A stretch of DNA of 64,000 bases from Biomphalaria glabrata (taxonomy: Eukaryota > Mollusca > Gastropoda > Planorbidae): NCBI RefSeq assembly GCF_947242115.1, contig NC_074716.1, positions 50,011,569 through 50,075,568 on the forward strand. Reading direction: 5' to 3'. Every line of letters starts with the position of its first letter. Within the stretch, counting starts at the first letter, position 1. Under the pieces are notes generated by a model. The model was not told the DNA's origin. It was given only the letters and a program-made list of their open reading frames with translations, and did no database searches. Both the position numbers and the translations under genes were made by a program. This document shows positions 1-12,287 of this stretch, piece after piece.

Positions 1-2209
1 GTACAAAAACACGTCTTTTCCCGCTGGCATGAAGGATTCGTCTGGCAGACTTTGGTAATAATATAAAATGGCACTTAAAACAAAACCTAACTCAGTACAA
101 AAACACGTCTTTTCCCGCTGGCATGAAGGATTCGTCTGGCAGACTTTGGTAATAATATAAAATGGCACTTAAAACAAAACCTAACTCAGTACAAAAACAC
201 GTCTTTTCCCGCTGGCATGAAGGATTCGTCTGGCAGACTTTAGTAATAATATAAAATGGCACTTAAAACAAAACCTAACTCAGTACAAAAACACGTCTTT
301 TCCCGCTGGCATGAAGGATTCGTCTGGCAGACTTTGGTAATAATATAAAATGGCACTTAAAACAAAACCTAACTCAGTACAAAAACACGTCTTTTCCCGC
401 TGGCATGAAGGATTCGTCTGGCAGACTTTGGTAATAATATAAAATGGCACTTAAAACAAAACCTAACTCAGTACAAAAACACGTCTTTTCCCGCTGGCAT
501 GAAGGATTCGTCTGGCAGACTTTAGTAATAATATAAAATGGCACTTAAAACAAAACCTAACTCAGTACAAAAACACGTCTTTTCCCGCTGGCATGAAGGA
601 TTCGTCTGGCAGACTTTGGTAATAATATAAAATGGCACTTAAAACAAAACCTAACTCAGTACAAAAACACGTCTTTTCCCGCTGGCATGAAGGATTCGTC
701 TGGCAGACTTTGGTAATAATATAAAATGGCACTTAAAACAAAACCTAACTCAGTACAAAAACACGTCTTTTCCCGCTGGCATGAAGGATTCGTCTGGCAG
801 ACTTTAGTAATAATATAAAATGGCACTTAAAACAAAACCTAACTCAGTACAAAAACACGTCTTTTCCCTCTGGCATGAAGGATTCGTCTGGCAGACTTTG
901 GTAATAATATAAAATGGCACTTAAAACAAAACCTAACTCAGTACAAAAACACGTCTTTTCCCGCTGGCATGAAGGATTCGTCTGGCAGACTTTAGTAATA
1001 ATATAAAATGGCACTTAAAACAAAACCTAACTCAGTACAAAAACACGTCTTTTCCCTCTGGCATGAAGGATTCGTCTGGCAGACTTTGGTAATAATATAA
1101 AATGGCACTTAAAACAAAACCTAACTCAGTACAAAAACACGTCTTTTCCCGCTGGCATGAAGGATTCGTCTGGCAGACTTTGGTAATAATATAAAATGGC
1201 ACTTAAAACAAAACCTAACTCAGTACAAAAACACGTCTTTTCCCGCTGGCATGAAGGATTCGTCTGGCAGACTTTGGTAATAATATAAAATGGCACTTAA
1301 AACAAAACCTAACTCAGTACAAAAACACGTCTTTTCCCGCTGGCATGAAGGATTCGTCTGGCAGACTTTGGTAATAATATAAAATGGCACTTAAAACAAA
1401 ACCTAACTCAGTACAAAAACACGTCTTTTCCCGCTGGCATGAAGGATTCGTCTGGCAGACTTTGGTAATAATATAAAATGGCACTTAAAACAAAACCTAA
1501 CTCAGTACAAAAACACGTCTTTTCCCGCTGGCATGAAGGATTCGTCTGGCAGACTTTGGTAATAATATAAAATGGCACTTAAAACAAAACCTAACTCAGT
1601 ACAAAAACACGTCTTTTCCCGCTGGCATGAAGGATTCGTCTGGCAGACTTTGGTAATAATATAAAATGGCACTTAAAACAAAACCTAACTCAGTACAAAA
1701 ACACGTCTTTTCCCGCTGGCATGAAGGATTCGTCTGGCAGACTTTGGTAATAATATAAAATGGCACTTAAAACAAAACCTAACTCAGTACAAAAACACGT
1801 CTTTTCCCGCTGGCATGAAGGATTCGTCTGGCAGACTTTGGTAATAATATAAAATGGCACTTAAAACAAAACCTAACTCAGTACAAAAACACGTCTTTTC
1901 CCGCTGGCATGAAGGATTCGTCTGGCAGACTTTGGTAATAATATAAAATGGCACTTAAAACAAAACCTAACTCAGTACAAAAACACGTCTTTTCCCGCTG
2001 GCATGAAGGATTCGTCTGGCAGACTTTGGTAATAATATAAAATGGCACTTAAAACAAAACCTAACTCAGTACAAAAACACGTCTTTTCCCGCTGGCATGA
2101 AGGATTCGTCTGGCAGACTTTGGTAATAATATAAAATGGCACTTAAAACAAAACCTAACTCAGTACAAAAACACGTCTTTTCCCGCTGGCATGAAGGATT
2201 CGTCTGGCG
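1..2209. repeat. 94-bp satellite array, about 23.5 copies
   Basis: The unit begins gtacaaaaacacgtcttttc and recurs every 94 bases from base 1 to 2209, where it stops mid-unit just after cgtctggcg. Copies are almost identical. The visible variants are tttggt/tttagt and ccgctgg/cctctgg. The window opens inside the array, so its true length is unknown. No long open frame crosses it; it looks like non-coding satellite DNA. Confidence 0.97.
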
Positions 2210-3370
2210 TACCCAGTGCGGCTTACGACACCATTCACACTGAATGCCAACAACCAATCGCTGAGTTCTTCTCACCGTCACCATAGAAACACACACACAC
2301 ACACTCCATAACACCAGACAGATACCCTACTCCCGAAGTTTGTTGAGAGATTGACTTTCAACAAGGCGCAGCACTTTCTTGTTTTTTTTGGTTTTGTTTG
2401 GTGCAGGTTTAGAATTGTCTGTCAGAATTGAAGATTGCTGTCGCCTAGATCCTAGCCCAAACCTCTAGCAGGTCGGCCCGGGGGGGGGGGGGCGGCAGAG
2501 GGCAGGGTTCAAACCCAGGATCATTGATAAACAAGTCCATGACGTATACCACACGACCAGACAGACACTTCCACGCTGTTTTATGACTATATACTTATTG
2601 TACTTCAGCTATTATGCAATTATTATTTGAACTGTATAATGTGTCCAAGAAAACAAAACGCCAAGTTTTTATTTTATTGCTTTGAGTTCAGGCGTTTCCT
2701 TTCCAACTTTTGTGACATGCCAACAGACGACTATAAATAGCTCATTGCGTCATCTTTTATTAATAGCGGCAAACGGTCGACTGAGTTTTATTTGGGGACA
2801 GCTAGAGTCAAGTTTACTGTGTTACATAGACATGTATCTTCCCGAGATGTTAAAGGACGCTGCCAGTGTACAGCCTCTAAAGAAAACGACAACAACAGCA
2901 GCAAAAAAAACTAGACAGCTTCCGTGTAGATAAGCACACATTACATTTCGCGTGAAGTCATACTGATCTAAAATACGCAATCTTGTCAACACTAATCTCG
3001 GATTGCTTGCGTCAACCCAGGGGCAACAACCATGTCTCACGAGTTTACCAAGAGTTATCCCCTGTTCATTTCCCCCCCCCCCCCCCCACCAACAACAGGA
3101 AGAGGGAAGATCACGCGCAGTGACTGACGCCGTCCGTGGACAATGCCATTATTGGGATTACATTCTGTCATTCAGAAGTCTTTGCCCAGAGAAATAGGAG
3201 GGGAAAAAAAAGAGGGGGGAGGGGAGGGAGAGAAGCAGAAGCGAGAGAGTGAGATGCGAATCTTTGGTCAATATCCGACAGTTCAAACTTCTTGGCCCCT
3301 TTTCAGAGCCTTCTCTTTGTGAAGAGACAACAGGCACTTTTTTTTTTTATGTGGTTAATCACAGCTTTTT
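2210..3370. other. Non-genic flank with homopolymer and purine tracts
   Basis: No coding signal was recognised. It holds a short CA run at 2287-2304, a G run near 2480-2492, a C run near 3070-3088 and a purine-rich GAGA stretch at about 3195-3255. Short open frames here have no recognisable domain and are treated as chance. Confidence 0.6.
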
Positions 3371-3580
3371 ACAAAGCTTATATATCAACTCACTGTCCGT
3401 CTGTCCGTTTGATAAAAAAGTTTGAACATGTTTTTTTTTTCCCTTTTCCCATTCTCGGATCAAGTTAAAACATTGCACTATTATGTATTAAGCCTGACGA
3501 GACATGAATCAATAACAAAAATAACTAATTAGCTAAATAACTGTTGGTGATAATTATTTTGTTTGATATCAAAATAAGGG
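3371..3580 (+). repeat. Interspersed repeat, 'acaaagcttatat' family, copy 1
   Basis: Starts tacaaagcttatat..caactcactgtc and ends near attttgtttgatatcaaaat. Related copies lie at 27322-27632 (same strand) and 43628-43760 (opposite strand). All share the aagcttatat head and the gaatcaat..taattattttgttt tail. Family not identified; no coding sequence seen. Confidence 0.6.
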
Positions 3581-4404
3581 GGGGGGGAATAAATGCTATT
3601 TAATGATTATTGAAAAATGTGGATGTCTGTATGGATTTAATCCCTTTATTACGATTTGACACGTTTTTTCTCCCAGAAAGGGTACTAAATCCTCTAATTT
3701 TCAGATAAATGGCAGTAATTAGCGGTTCTCTCCCTTAAATAAATTTGTTTATAAAAAGTATTCTTTTTTTTATGAGATCTATAATATTGTCTGGTGTTAT
3801 AAGGAATTCGATTTTTTTTTTTTTTTTAGAATTTGTCGACTTTATTTTTAGCCTATACCGACAATTTCACAGACACCTACCCGCAGACGCACAAACACGC
3901 GGACTGAAATTGAAACCTCTTCTTCCATGGAGAGGGAAATATCGATAACACACTCATCTTTCAAAGCGACATCTCCGGAGTAGGCTACTTTGGGTGTCTG
4001 TGCCTTATGTTTCAGTGTGATGTCAACATTAGAAATAGATTTTTTTAAAAAGACAACAAAAAACAAAAAAAAAAAAAACACTTTTATTTCAACGCACTAA
4101 AAATGGAAAATAAACTGTATAAGGTAAAGTGGGGTGGATTTGTTTGCTTTTCTAAAATGTCACTTCAAAGCTCACAGCTATCACTAGTATTCAAGTATTC
4201 GTATTAGTGAATATGCCTGATAATCGTTTCTGTGTACAGACCTGATCCTCGTATCTGTATATAAAGTGGATACTCTGCATACAGAAGGTCCTCGGGCTAC
4301 GTCCAGTCCGGAGTTACGACGTTTCGTGGTCCCGTCACATCTCCCGTATATTATCTAAAGCCCCGTTTCGATTTAAATGGCATCTTCTTTGCAAACTCAA
4401 ACCC
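3581..4404. other. AT-rich non-genic stretch
   Basis: Several poly-T/poly-A runs (near 3812-3828 and 4060-4078) and no supported exon. The short open frames here are low complexity. Confidence 0.5.
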
Positions 4405-5268
4405 TATGGCCACATCACAAGGTCCTCAGGGCTCGCAAAGACCTTCCTATGGCTACATCACAAGGTCCTCGGGGCTCGCAAAGACCTTCCTATGGCCACA
4501 TCACAAGGTCCTCAGGGCTGGCAAAGACCTTCCTATGGCCACATCACAAGGTCCTCGGGGCTGGCAAAGACCTTCCTATGGCCACATAGCAAGGTCCTCA
4601 GGGCTCGCAAAGACCTTTTTATTGCCACATCACAAGGTCCTCAGGGCTCGCAAAGACCTTCCTATGGCCACATCGCAAGGTCCTCAGGACTGCAAAGACC
4701 TTCCTAAGGACACATCACAAGGTCCTCGGGGCTCGCAAAGACCTTCCTATGGCCACATCACAAGGTCCTCAGGGCTCGCAAAGACCTTCCTAAGACAACA
4801 TCACAAGGTCCTCGGGGCTCGCAAAGACCTTCCTATGGCCACATCAGAAGGTCCTCAGGGCTCGCAAAGACCTTCCTAAGACAACATCACAAGGTCCTCG
4901 GGGCTCGCAAAGACCTTCCTATGGCCACATCACAAGGTCCTCGGGGCTCGCAAAGACCTTCCTATGGCCACATCACAAGGTCCTCAGGGCTCGCAAAGAC
5001 CTTCCTATGGTCACATCAAAAGGTCCTCGGGGCTCGCAAAGACCTTCCTATGGCCACATCACAAGGTCCTCGGGGCTCGCAAAGACCTTCCTATGGCCAC
5101 ATCACAAGGTCCTCAGGGCTCGCAAAGACCTTCCTATGGCCACATCACAAGGTCCTCGGGGCTCGCAAAGACCTTCCTATGGCCACATCACAAGGTCCTC
5201 GGGGCTCGCAAAGACCTTCCTATGGCCACACATCACAAGGTCCTTAGCGCTCGCAAAGACCTTCCTTC
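4405..5268 (+). repeat. 43-bp tandem array (~20 copies) derived from LINE coding sequence
   Basis: The unit, starting tatggccacatcacaaggtc and ending gcaaagaccttcc, is repeated about 20 times with a few substitutions. 43 is not a multiple of 3 and the unit lacks stops, so all three plus frames stay open across successive copies, giving overlapping frames of about 70-157 codons. One frame reads YGHITRSSGLAKTF. This resembles the LINE ORF2 segment that normally precedes QGTVPGRR, and that segment follows directly at 5269. The array therefore looks like an expansion of a LINE codon stretch rather than a gene. Confidence 0.9.
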
Positions 5269-5470
5269 AGGGAACAGTACCAGGAAGAAGACAGAGAAAG
5301 CGATGGGAAGACATCAAAGAATGGACCGAGAATGAAATTCTATCCTAGGCAAAGGACGAAGAGTAACGGTTGACAGATCTTGCGTGGTGCCCCAACGTTG
5401 CAACAGACTAAAGGATAGGTGAAGGCATTTTCTGCAGGTTCTGCCTCTCACCTGCTCCAGTATCTCCAGC
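5269..5470 (+). mobile_element. LINE ORF2 C-terminal fragment
   Basis: The frame continuing from the array reads QGTVPGRRQRKRWEDIKEWT followed by ENEILS. This is the basic R-K-R-W-x-D-x-I-K-E-W-T tail typical of animal non-LTR retrotransposon ORF2 proteins. After a stop, the remnant continues as ttgcgtggtgccccaacg.., also seen at 16810-16935, so both belong to one family. Truncated and inactive. Clade not assigned. Confidence 0.8.
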
Positions 5471-5576
5471 ACCATCTTCCCCCTCCTAATAACTCTGCCT
5501 TTTTTTAAAATGACTGTTTCGTTTCATTACCAAACGTATTTTATCTTCCTTAATGTGTTTTCTTTTATAATTATAC

Positions 5577-6362
5577 AGGATTGTGTTAGGATAGGATACG
5601 TGTTAGGATATGATAAATGTTAGGATAAGATACATGTTAGGATAGGATAAATGTTAGAATAGGATAAGTGTTAGGATAGGATAAGTGTTAGGATAGTATA
5701 AGTGTTAGGAAAGGATAAGTGCTAGGATAGTATGCATGTTAGGATAGGATACATGTTAGGATAGGATAAATGTTAGGATATGATAAGTGTTAGGATAGTA
5801 TAAGTGTTAGGAAAGGATAAGTGCTGGGATAATATAAGTGTTGGGATAGGATAAGTGTTAGGATGGGATAAGTGATAGGATAGTATAAGAGTTAAGAAAG
5901 GATAAGCGCTAGGATAATATAAGTGTTAGGATAGAATATGTCTTAATATAGGATAGATGTTAGGATAGGATAAGTGTTAGGATAGGATAAATGTTAGAAT
6001 AGGATAAGTGTTATGATAGTATAAGTGTTAGGAAAGGATAAGTGCTAGGATAGTATAAGTGTTAGGATAGGATAAATGTTAGAATAGGATACATGTTAGG
6101 ATGGGATAAGTGTTAGGATAGTATAGGAGTTAGGAAAGGATAAGTGTTAGGATAGTATAAGTGTTAGGATAGGATAGGTTTTAGGATAGGATAGGTTTTA
6201 GGATAGGATAGGTTTTAGGATAGGATAAATGTTAGGATAAAATAAGTGTTAGGATAGGATAAAAGTTAGGATAATATAAATGTTAGGATAGGATATGTAT
6301 TAATATAGGATAAATGTTAGGATGGGATAAGTGTTGGGATAAGTGTTAGCATAGGATAAGTA
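5577..6362. repeat. ~17-bp degenerate minisatellite, about 45 copies
   Basis: Variants of ttaggataggataagtg are repeated head to tail. Frequent variants are aaatg, acatg, gtttt and atata endings and gaaaggata substitutions. No coding potential is seen. The variation between units suggests it is older than the 94-bp array. Confidence 0.93.
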
Positions 6363-6672
6363 AATCGGTTAACAATGCGATGTAGGGACGGATCAATGTC
6401 GTAACCCGAGGATCCCACACCCCCTGTATAAAGTTGATACTCGTATATGCCTATACAGTTGAAACCGATAGCATACCCCGCGTGCCACATAATAATCATG
6501 GACCTCCATTCCTACTTGTTCTCATATTGTAAAGTTTGATAATGCATTGAGCCCTGAATTGAATGGTGCTTGGGTTAACAATCTACGTAACTTGTTGTAT
6601 TGGATGACTGGTAGACTATAGGCATCTCAATGCCTATTGGCACAAACTTAATTAGTGTGAATTGCTTTATAA
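6363..6672. other. Short unannotated stretch
   Basis: Nothing recognisable apart from the target site of the next element at its right end. The open frame on the minus strand at 6317-6499 overlaps the minisatellite and has no domain. Confidence 0.4.
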
Positions 6673-6867
6673 CAGGGGTTCTCAACCTGTGGGTCGTGAC
6701 CCCCTTGGGGGGTCGATTGACGATTTGCCAGGGGTAACCATAGACCAACGAAACTAAGGATTGTTTTTGTCTATTCTTCTATTGCTGTATGTGTGTGTGT
6801 GTGGGGTCGCTGCAGAGTGGGGGATTGTAAAAAGGGGTCGCCGAGCATAAAAGGTTGAGAACCACTG
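6673..6867 (+). mobile_element. hAT-type MITE, 195 bp, with 8-bp TSD
   Basis: Terminal inverted repeats caggggttctcaacct and aggttgagaaccactg bound the element. It is flanked by the perfect 8-bp duplication ctttataa (6665-6672 and 6868-6875). Eight-base duplications and C-A-G..C-T-G ends are hallmarks of hAT transposons. No transposase; non-autonomous. An opposite-orientation relative with its own TSD is at 60419-60622 and a partial one at about 57318-57450. Confidence 0.95.
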
Positions 6868-6875
6868 CTTTATAA

Positions 6876-7030
6876 TGACACGACTGCGTTTACACCATTA
6901 TAGTTACACATCCATTAACCAATAACTATCCCAGGAGAAGTTAACTTTGAAAATACTTCATGAATAAAATGTTCTAAAAACAAAGTTTATATTGAATGAA
7001 AATGTATCGATTATTTTCAATCAAGAAAGA
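6876..7030. other. Spacer between two MITEs
   Basis: AT-rich sequence with no recognised feature. Confidence 0.4.
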
Positions 7031-7207
7031 ATGGACCTCATTCACCAAATCGAACTGCCACGTGAGAATACTGATAAAACAACGAAAGAAAAAAAAACTA
7101 TCAAGTGATAGCCATTGCTGATAAAAATTAGATCGTAATTTGTAAGGAAGAGATAGAGAAGCACATGGCTCAATGTTGTTTGTTTACGATTGTTGAATGC
7201 GTTCCAT
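7031..7207 (-). mobile_element. Palindromic CACGTG-arm MITE, degenerate copy
   Basis: Begins atggacctcattcaccaaat and ends ttgttgaatgcgttccat, matching the ends of the better copies at 57661, 61639 and 62019. One arm is partly lost. The interior carries the family's tagatcgtaatttgta..agaagagatagagaa motif in the reverse orientation. No open frame; non-autonomous. Confidence 0.75.
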
Positions 7208-8401
7208 TCCTGGGTGGTTGTTTTTTTTCAGCAATATTTTTGTAGGTAAAAGAATGAAGTCATCAATTTTGCTAAATGTTAATAGAAGACAATTTTTCTA
7301 AGATTCATTTCAAAGCTTTGACTTATCAAGAAAAAGGCACAGAAGTGATGTCAATGCAAGGAATGGTAAGGTAAGGTCCACCTTCAACCAAATTCTGAGA
7401 TTTATAGAAGTCTCCTTAATGAGAACAATTAGCCAGATTATCTTTAATGCAAAGCTGGTTTGGACATACATATCTGAGACCTGAAGGATTATGAAAACCA
7501 CTTTTAAAAAGTCAGGTATTTATCAGATGTTTCCTCCTGAGAATTTTTTAGACCCCTAGACATCCTCAGCAAAATTTATGAAAAACTACTGCCCCCTACT
7601 GTCATCAATGTTGTCCCAGCCCCAGCTAAAACTAAACACTTAAATATCTGTTTGCATCTGCGACAGTGTGGAATGCAAGGCTTAAGAAAAGAAACCATGG
7701 AGATATGTTGTTGGTCACCAAGACCTTGTCATGGTATTGGGCTGTATGCATATAAAAATTTGACTCTTGCAGCCTTTCTGCAAAGCTAAGAAAAAATAAT
7801 AAAAAAATGGACATTTTCATCTTTTAAAATGTGTCAAACAAGCAGAAGAAAAGAACTTGCCTGGTGGTGATGACCAATTTTTGCCTGGTGGTGATGACCA
7901 ACTTTATCCAATAGTGTCCCACTTTTAAGCTATTTTTGTTTTCGTTTGGGTAAATAAAATTTTCCAACTGAACTCCAGGCTCACTATCAATCTGAAAAAC
8001 AAAGTCAAAACTGTTTAAATCAATGTAGTTATGGCTTATGCAGTTTTAAACACAGTACATCGTCTAGTAATGAAGGATTTAATAGTTAATAATGGTTAAT
8101 TAACTATTGGTAATTAATTATGTTGTTTGGTAAACAAGGGAAAGAAATCATACTTGACAGATGTGGTGGTATAAGTTGAATTAGTCCCCTTGAGGAATCA
8201 AGTCCTAAGAGAAATTTTTTTTGTGCATTTAAAAAAACAATCATGTAAACATTCCCCCCCCCCCCTTCCTTTCATAACTGTTCCAGACAAGTGATAAATC
8301 ATAGCACATTGAGAAAGCTAAAAGCTAAACAAAAAAAAAAAACAACTAGTAAAAATATTTATAATTGCACAGATTTATTATCTCTAGGTCTAGGTCAATT
8401 G
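7208..8401. other. AT-rich intergenic stretch
   Basis: No exon or element recognised. It contains a near-perfect short duplication, tgcctggtggtgatgaccaa (near 7858 and 7884), and a C run at about 8254-8264. Minus-strand open frames at 7310-7501 and 7632-7820 have no recognisable domain. Confidence 0.5.
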
Positions 8402-8793
8402 TATCTTATCTTATCTTATATAATACAGGCGTTACTTCAAAAAAGAATATGATTACGTCCTACGCGTCATGCATTTAGTCATGCATATTAACCAATGACT
8501 TTAATTCTGCCAAGTCACTGGTTTTCCTGGCTAGCTCAGGCAACCCATTCCATGCTCTAATAGCACTAGGGAAGAAGGAGTATTTGTACAAATTTGTCCT
8601 AGCATATGGGACGAGGAATGTGCCTTTATCTTTGTGTCTTTCAGAGTATTTTATTAAATTTTGTCTTTGTATTTGAAGATTATGGTTCAGTGTTTATATG
8701 TATAATTGCTACGTTACTTTTGAGCCTTCTTTCCTGAAGGCTTTCTAAATTTAGTGATTTTACTAAAGGTGTTACTCTAGTCATATATATTAT
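8402..8793 (-). mobile_element. LINE 3' end (ORF2 C-terminus), tatct-tailed family
   Basis: Read on the minus strand, it encodes the conserved tail [34 protein letters not shown] (split here), typical of the C-terminus of animal non-LTR reverse transcriptases. The 3' end at 8402 is a tatcttatct simple tail. Same family as 24185-24480 (plus), 32100-32390 (plus), 36836-38560 (minus) and short pieces at 14135-14180 and 38707-38768. 5'-truncated, dead. Confidence 0.85.
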
Positions 8794-9087
8794 TACATAA
8801 CTGATTCAACTTAACTGATACAATTATGCTTAATATAAGCTTTGTTTTTTTTTTTATTTTTCTTGTTACTTATTGGCCTCTTCAGCTGAAGAATGACTCT
8901 GGCTCATCTCATAGAGCACTGAGGCCCATGTTCCACCTTGTGCTGTCCAGGGCTATGTCTTCCCAATAGTAATCAGATGAAAGCCTGGCCATTAGCTATG
9001 GTCAGAACGATGCCGCCCACACAGCAGTTCCCCCTTTCCAAGCATCAAATATGTTAAATATATAAATTTGTTTTTGTATGTACATGC

Positions 9088-9228
9088 CTTTGTGTGTGTG
9101 TGTGAGAGAGTGTGAGTGTGTTGGTGAGTGTGTGTGTGTGTGTTGATGTGAGTGTGTGTGTTGGTGTGTGAGTGGTGTGTGTGAGAGTGTGTGAGTGGGT
9201 GTGTGTGTGTGGGTGTGAGTGTGTAGGG
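9088..9228. repeat. (GT)n-rich microsatellite
   Basis: Long gtgtgtgt stretches interrupted by gagagtgtgagtg and gttggtgagtg. The open frame on the minus strand here is only a Thr/His-rich translation of the repeat. Confidence 0.95.
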
Positions 9229-9668
9229 GTTAAGGAATACCCAAATCCAGCAGTTCAAAAAGAAACATATTGAGCAGGTGTAAATAACACTAATAATGCA
9301 GATAACATTGTTTGAATTTAGTTCAGAAGTCACTAGGTATCCTTAAAATTAAATCTTAAAATGTTCAATGAGACTTAATTAATAAAATTACATTCAAAAT
9401 AATGGAAATAACATGTATCAATTTCAAAGCTTTGTGTCCCATGGTAGATTTAACAGATTTATTTTAAAAGTCTTTCTGTAAATGTGATGTATGTATGAGA
9501 TTCGCAAGACAGAGGAGTAGCAAACATAACTGGTGTAAGAACACAAAAAAAAAAAACACAGTGATATATGATATAGGCCTATATATATAATGTACTCATA
9601 ATGAAAATATATTTTCAAATAATGATGAGTGTAAGCATTATAACCTAACCCAAAACATCTACACTATA
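9229..9668. other. AT-rich intergenic stretch
   Basis: No exon, element or RNA gene recognised. Contains a poly-A run near 9544-9555. Confidence 0.4.
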
Positions 9669-9830
9669 TTATGAATAGTTACTACTGAACTATGCTTCTA
9701 GAAAATGCTATATTGTTTTGTTGTGGCTTTTTCCTATATGGGATGTGTGGCTGAGAGGTGAAATCCGTTTGGCTACCTAGCAAGGGGGGGTAAGTTTGAA
9801 ACCTGTCTCAAATGGTTCCACAACAAATCA
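9669..9830 (+). repeat. tRNA-derived SINE-like repeat, copy 1
   Basis: Contains tgtggctgagaggtgaaatc (A-box-like) followed by aagtttgaaacctg (B-box-like) at tRNA-like spacing. It is preceded by gaatagttactact..agcttctagaaaatgct, and the same arrangement recurs at 11318-11470. After it, 9830-9910 carries ttcactgacaa-type short repeats. Confidence 0.6.
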
Positions 9831-11317
9831 TTCACAGACTATTCTTTCACCCAACATTTTGTTCACTGACAACTAGTTCACTGACAATTCATTCACCAAC
9901 AAATCGAGAGTAACATATTGTTGTAAATTCAAGGCAGGCACTCTTCGAAAGGTAGGAGGTAATAATAGACAATGTATTTATTATAAGCTATCAACAAATA
10001 GTTAGACTTAGACTTCCACTATCAAGTCACAGGGAGTAATGCCCTAAGTTCTAAGGTCTTCCAAACAGTTAGCTAGTATCACACAGGACATCACTTAGCC
10101 CCAGACTGTTCAGACTCCCATAACTTCAGCAGATCTACAACAGTCTTTCTTCCTGTAGAATCAACATGTCTCTTAGTACTTGTGTTGAATGGTGCTCTAA
10201 TGCGCACCATCAGTGTGGCGCGGGAGGCACCATCAGTGTGGCGCGGGAGCGGAGTTACAACAATATTGTTAATATTCACATTGAGTGTTTGATTGGTTTC
10301 CATTAAATACATACTGGAAATGGATAAATTATAATTTTGGTTCCTATTATAATATTGATATTGCAAGAGTGACACAAGTCTGGGCTTAATCAGAGTTTCT
10401 ATGTTAATTTCTCTAAAGCATGTGAACAGTATGTGATAAAAAAAAAATTAAACTTTAAAAAAACAACCTGCGACCTTACAACAAGCTAGCCGATCAATTT
10501 AAATGGACCCTGACTTAATTTTAGGCAACCTTTTTACTTGCCCAAGTACATTCATGTGGTCTTGTATGCCCCAGCCTGTCCTTATCATTCTTTCATCTGG
10601 TCCAGATGTTTAGCATGATACCTATTCCATCATGCTGTTGGGGTAAATCCACTTTAGGGCCTTCCTCTACCTATACTTCTCTTTTTTTTTATTTTCCCAA
10701 CAAGATGGATACTTCAGTTAACACTTATTTGAGTGACAGACAGAATGGCAGCTCTGGAAGTAATGAAACTTTATTGGACATGGAATCATTATCCTTAAAA
10801 GGATTTAATCTGTTAACATTGAAAATATCTACTAGAGACCAGTATTATACTTTTTAAAATTGGATCTAAAAAAATTTTTTTTTAAGTCTACCAAAAATGA
10901 ATTACAAATACAACACCATGAGATAGTTTGGTTCCAGATCAAAAATTATAAATTCATTGTAAAAACAACAACAACAACAACAAATGTTTTGATCAATTAG
11001 TTTGAAATCCAAGCAACCAAATTAGCCTACCAACGAGAACATTAGAGATCAGAACAAATTTTAAAGAAATGAAAATAATTGGCAAATATATATTTTTATA
11101 ACAACAAAATCTTTAAAAGGTGAAAAATATGTTACTATCCAGTGATCAACTTGTCGGTGAAGAAATTGTTAGTGACCCATTTGTTGTTTGAACCATTTGT
11201 CTATGAACTGTTGTCAAAAAAACAAGATGTCTGTGAACGAGTTGATGGTGTTCCCATCTCAAACAGAGTTATATTTGCTAAGGATTATTACCAAACTAAA
11301 AAAATCTACAATATACT
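9831..11317. other. Intergenic stretch with short repeats
   Basis: No gene recognised. 9831-9910 and 11140-11235 hold degenerate ttcact/gacaaat and gtgaa/attgtt short repeats in opposite orientation. 10205-10250 has a 23-bp direct duplication of caccatcagtgtggcgcggg. Open frames here are short and domain-free. Confidence 0.5.
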
Positions 11318-11470
11318 ATGAATAGTTACTACTTAAACTAAGCTTCTAGAAAATGCTTTACTATTTTTCCTATATGAGACCTGTAGCTGAGAGGCAAAAT
11401 CTACTTGGCTACCTATCTTGGAGGCTGGAGTTTGAATTCTGCCTTGAGCAGAGATATGTGTTTGCAAAGA
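11318..11470 (+). repeat. tRNA-derived SINE-like repeat, copy 2
   Basis: Diverged copy of 9669-9830: gaatagttactactt, agcttctagaaaatgct, ctgtagctgagaggcaaaat (A-box-like) and gagtttgaattctg (B-box-like). Confidence 0.6.
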
Positions 11471-12287
11471 GCCAAAAGGTAGCACCAAAACCTACTCCCA
11501 GATAGCCCCTCCCCAAAAGATACTGGGCCCGAGAGCACTGAGCATGATTATTGCATGAAAGATGCTGTATACAAAAACAATTTTTTAAAAAAATTAATAA
11601 AAACAAGGACACAGGCTCAAGTTGTGTTTTAAAATTTTAGATTTAACAAATATGCATTAAGTATAAAATACATTTTTTCTTGCCTTCAATAAAGCAAATG
11701 TATTGGTTATATCATCAAATTCAATCAATTTCAATTTTCACTTCCAAACTAAAAAAAAATGCTAGGTCCCTTAGTAGATGTTGCCCCATCGTTGATCAGA
11801 GATATATGTAAATTCCTTTTAATTTGCTGAATCATCTAACAAATACTGAAATATAGTACAGAGTTTTTAAAGTGTATTTCTCAGGTTTATAAAAACATTT
11901 TCTTCATATGAAATTATTATATAAAGCTGAGAAGCTCTAATAGAGTTTTAAGTTCATTTTTTTCTAATGTGGAGTAACATCTTGCAGTCATATATTTCAG
12001 TATAAAGTTCTGTGTAAAGTTTAACAATGATTTTCAAGATAGTTATTCTCATTTTCCTTGTTTAATTCCAGTTTGAAACTAAGACCACTTAGTGGTGTGA
12101 ATCATGTGCTTATTTCTTGCTAAGACAATCAAGGCTTGCAACCATTATTGGTATAGGTCGTGCCATATACATGGCGCACAGCACATCGAATCCCGCCCAC
12201 TTGCTACAAGCTGCTGAGACCAGTTTTAAGCACAGAGAAATTCTTCATATTCCTATTCTTTATAGAATATAGACTCTAATTACTAAT
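11471..12287. other. AT-rich intergenic stretch
   Basis: No gene or element recognised. Short minus-strand frame 11409-11612 overlaps the SINE-like copy and has no domain. Confidence 0.4.

Noticed and set aside
4377-5348. Several 70-157 codon frames as a novel repeat protein
   Set aside because: All frames of the 43-bp array are open at once; explained by a stop-free unit derived from a LINE.
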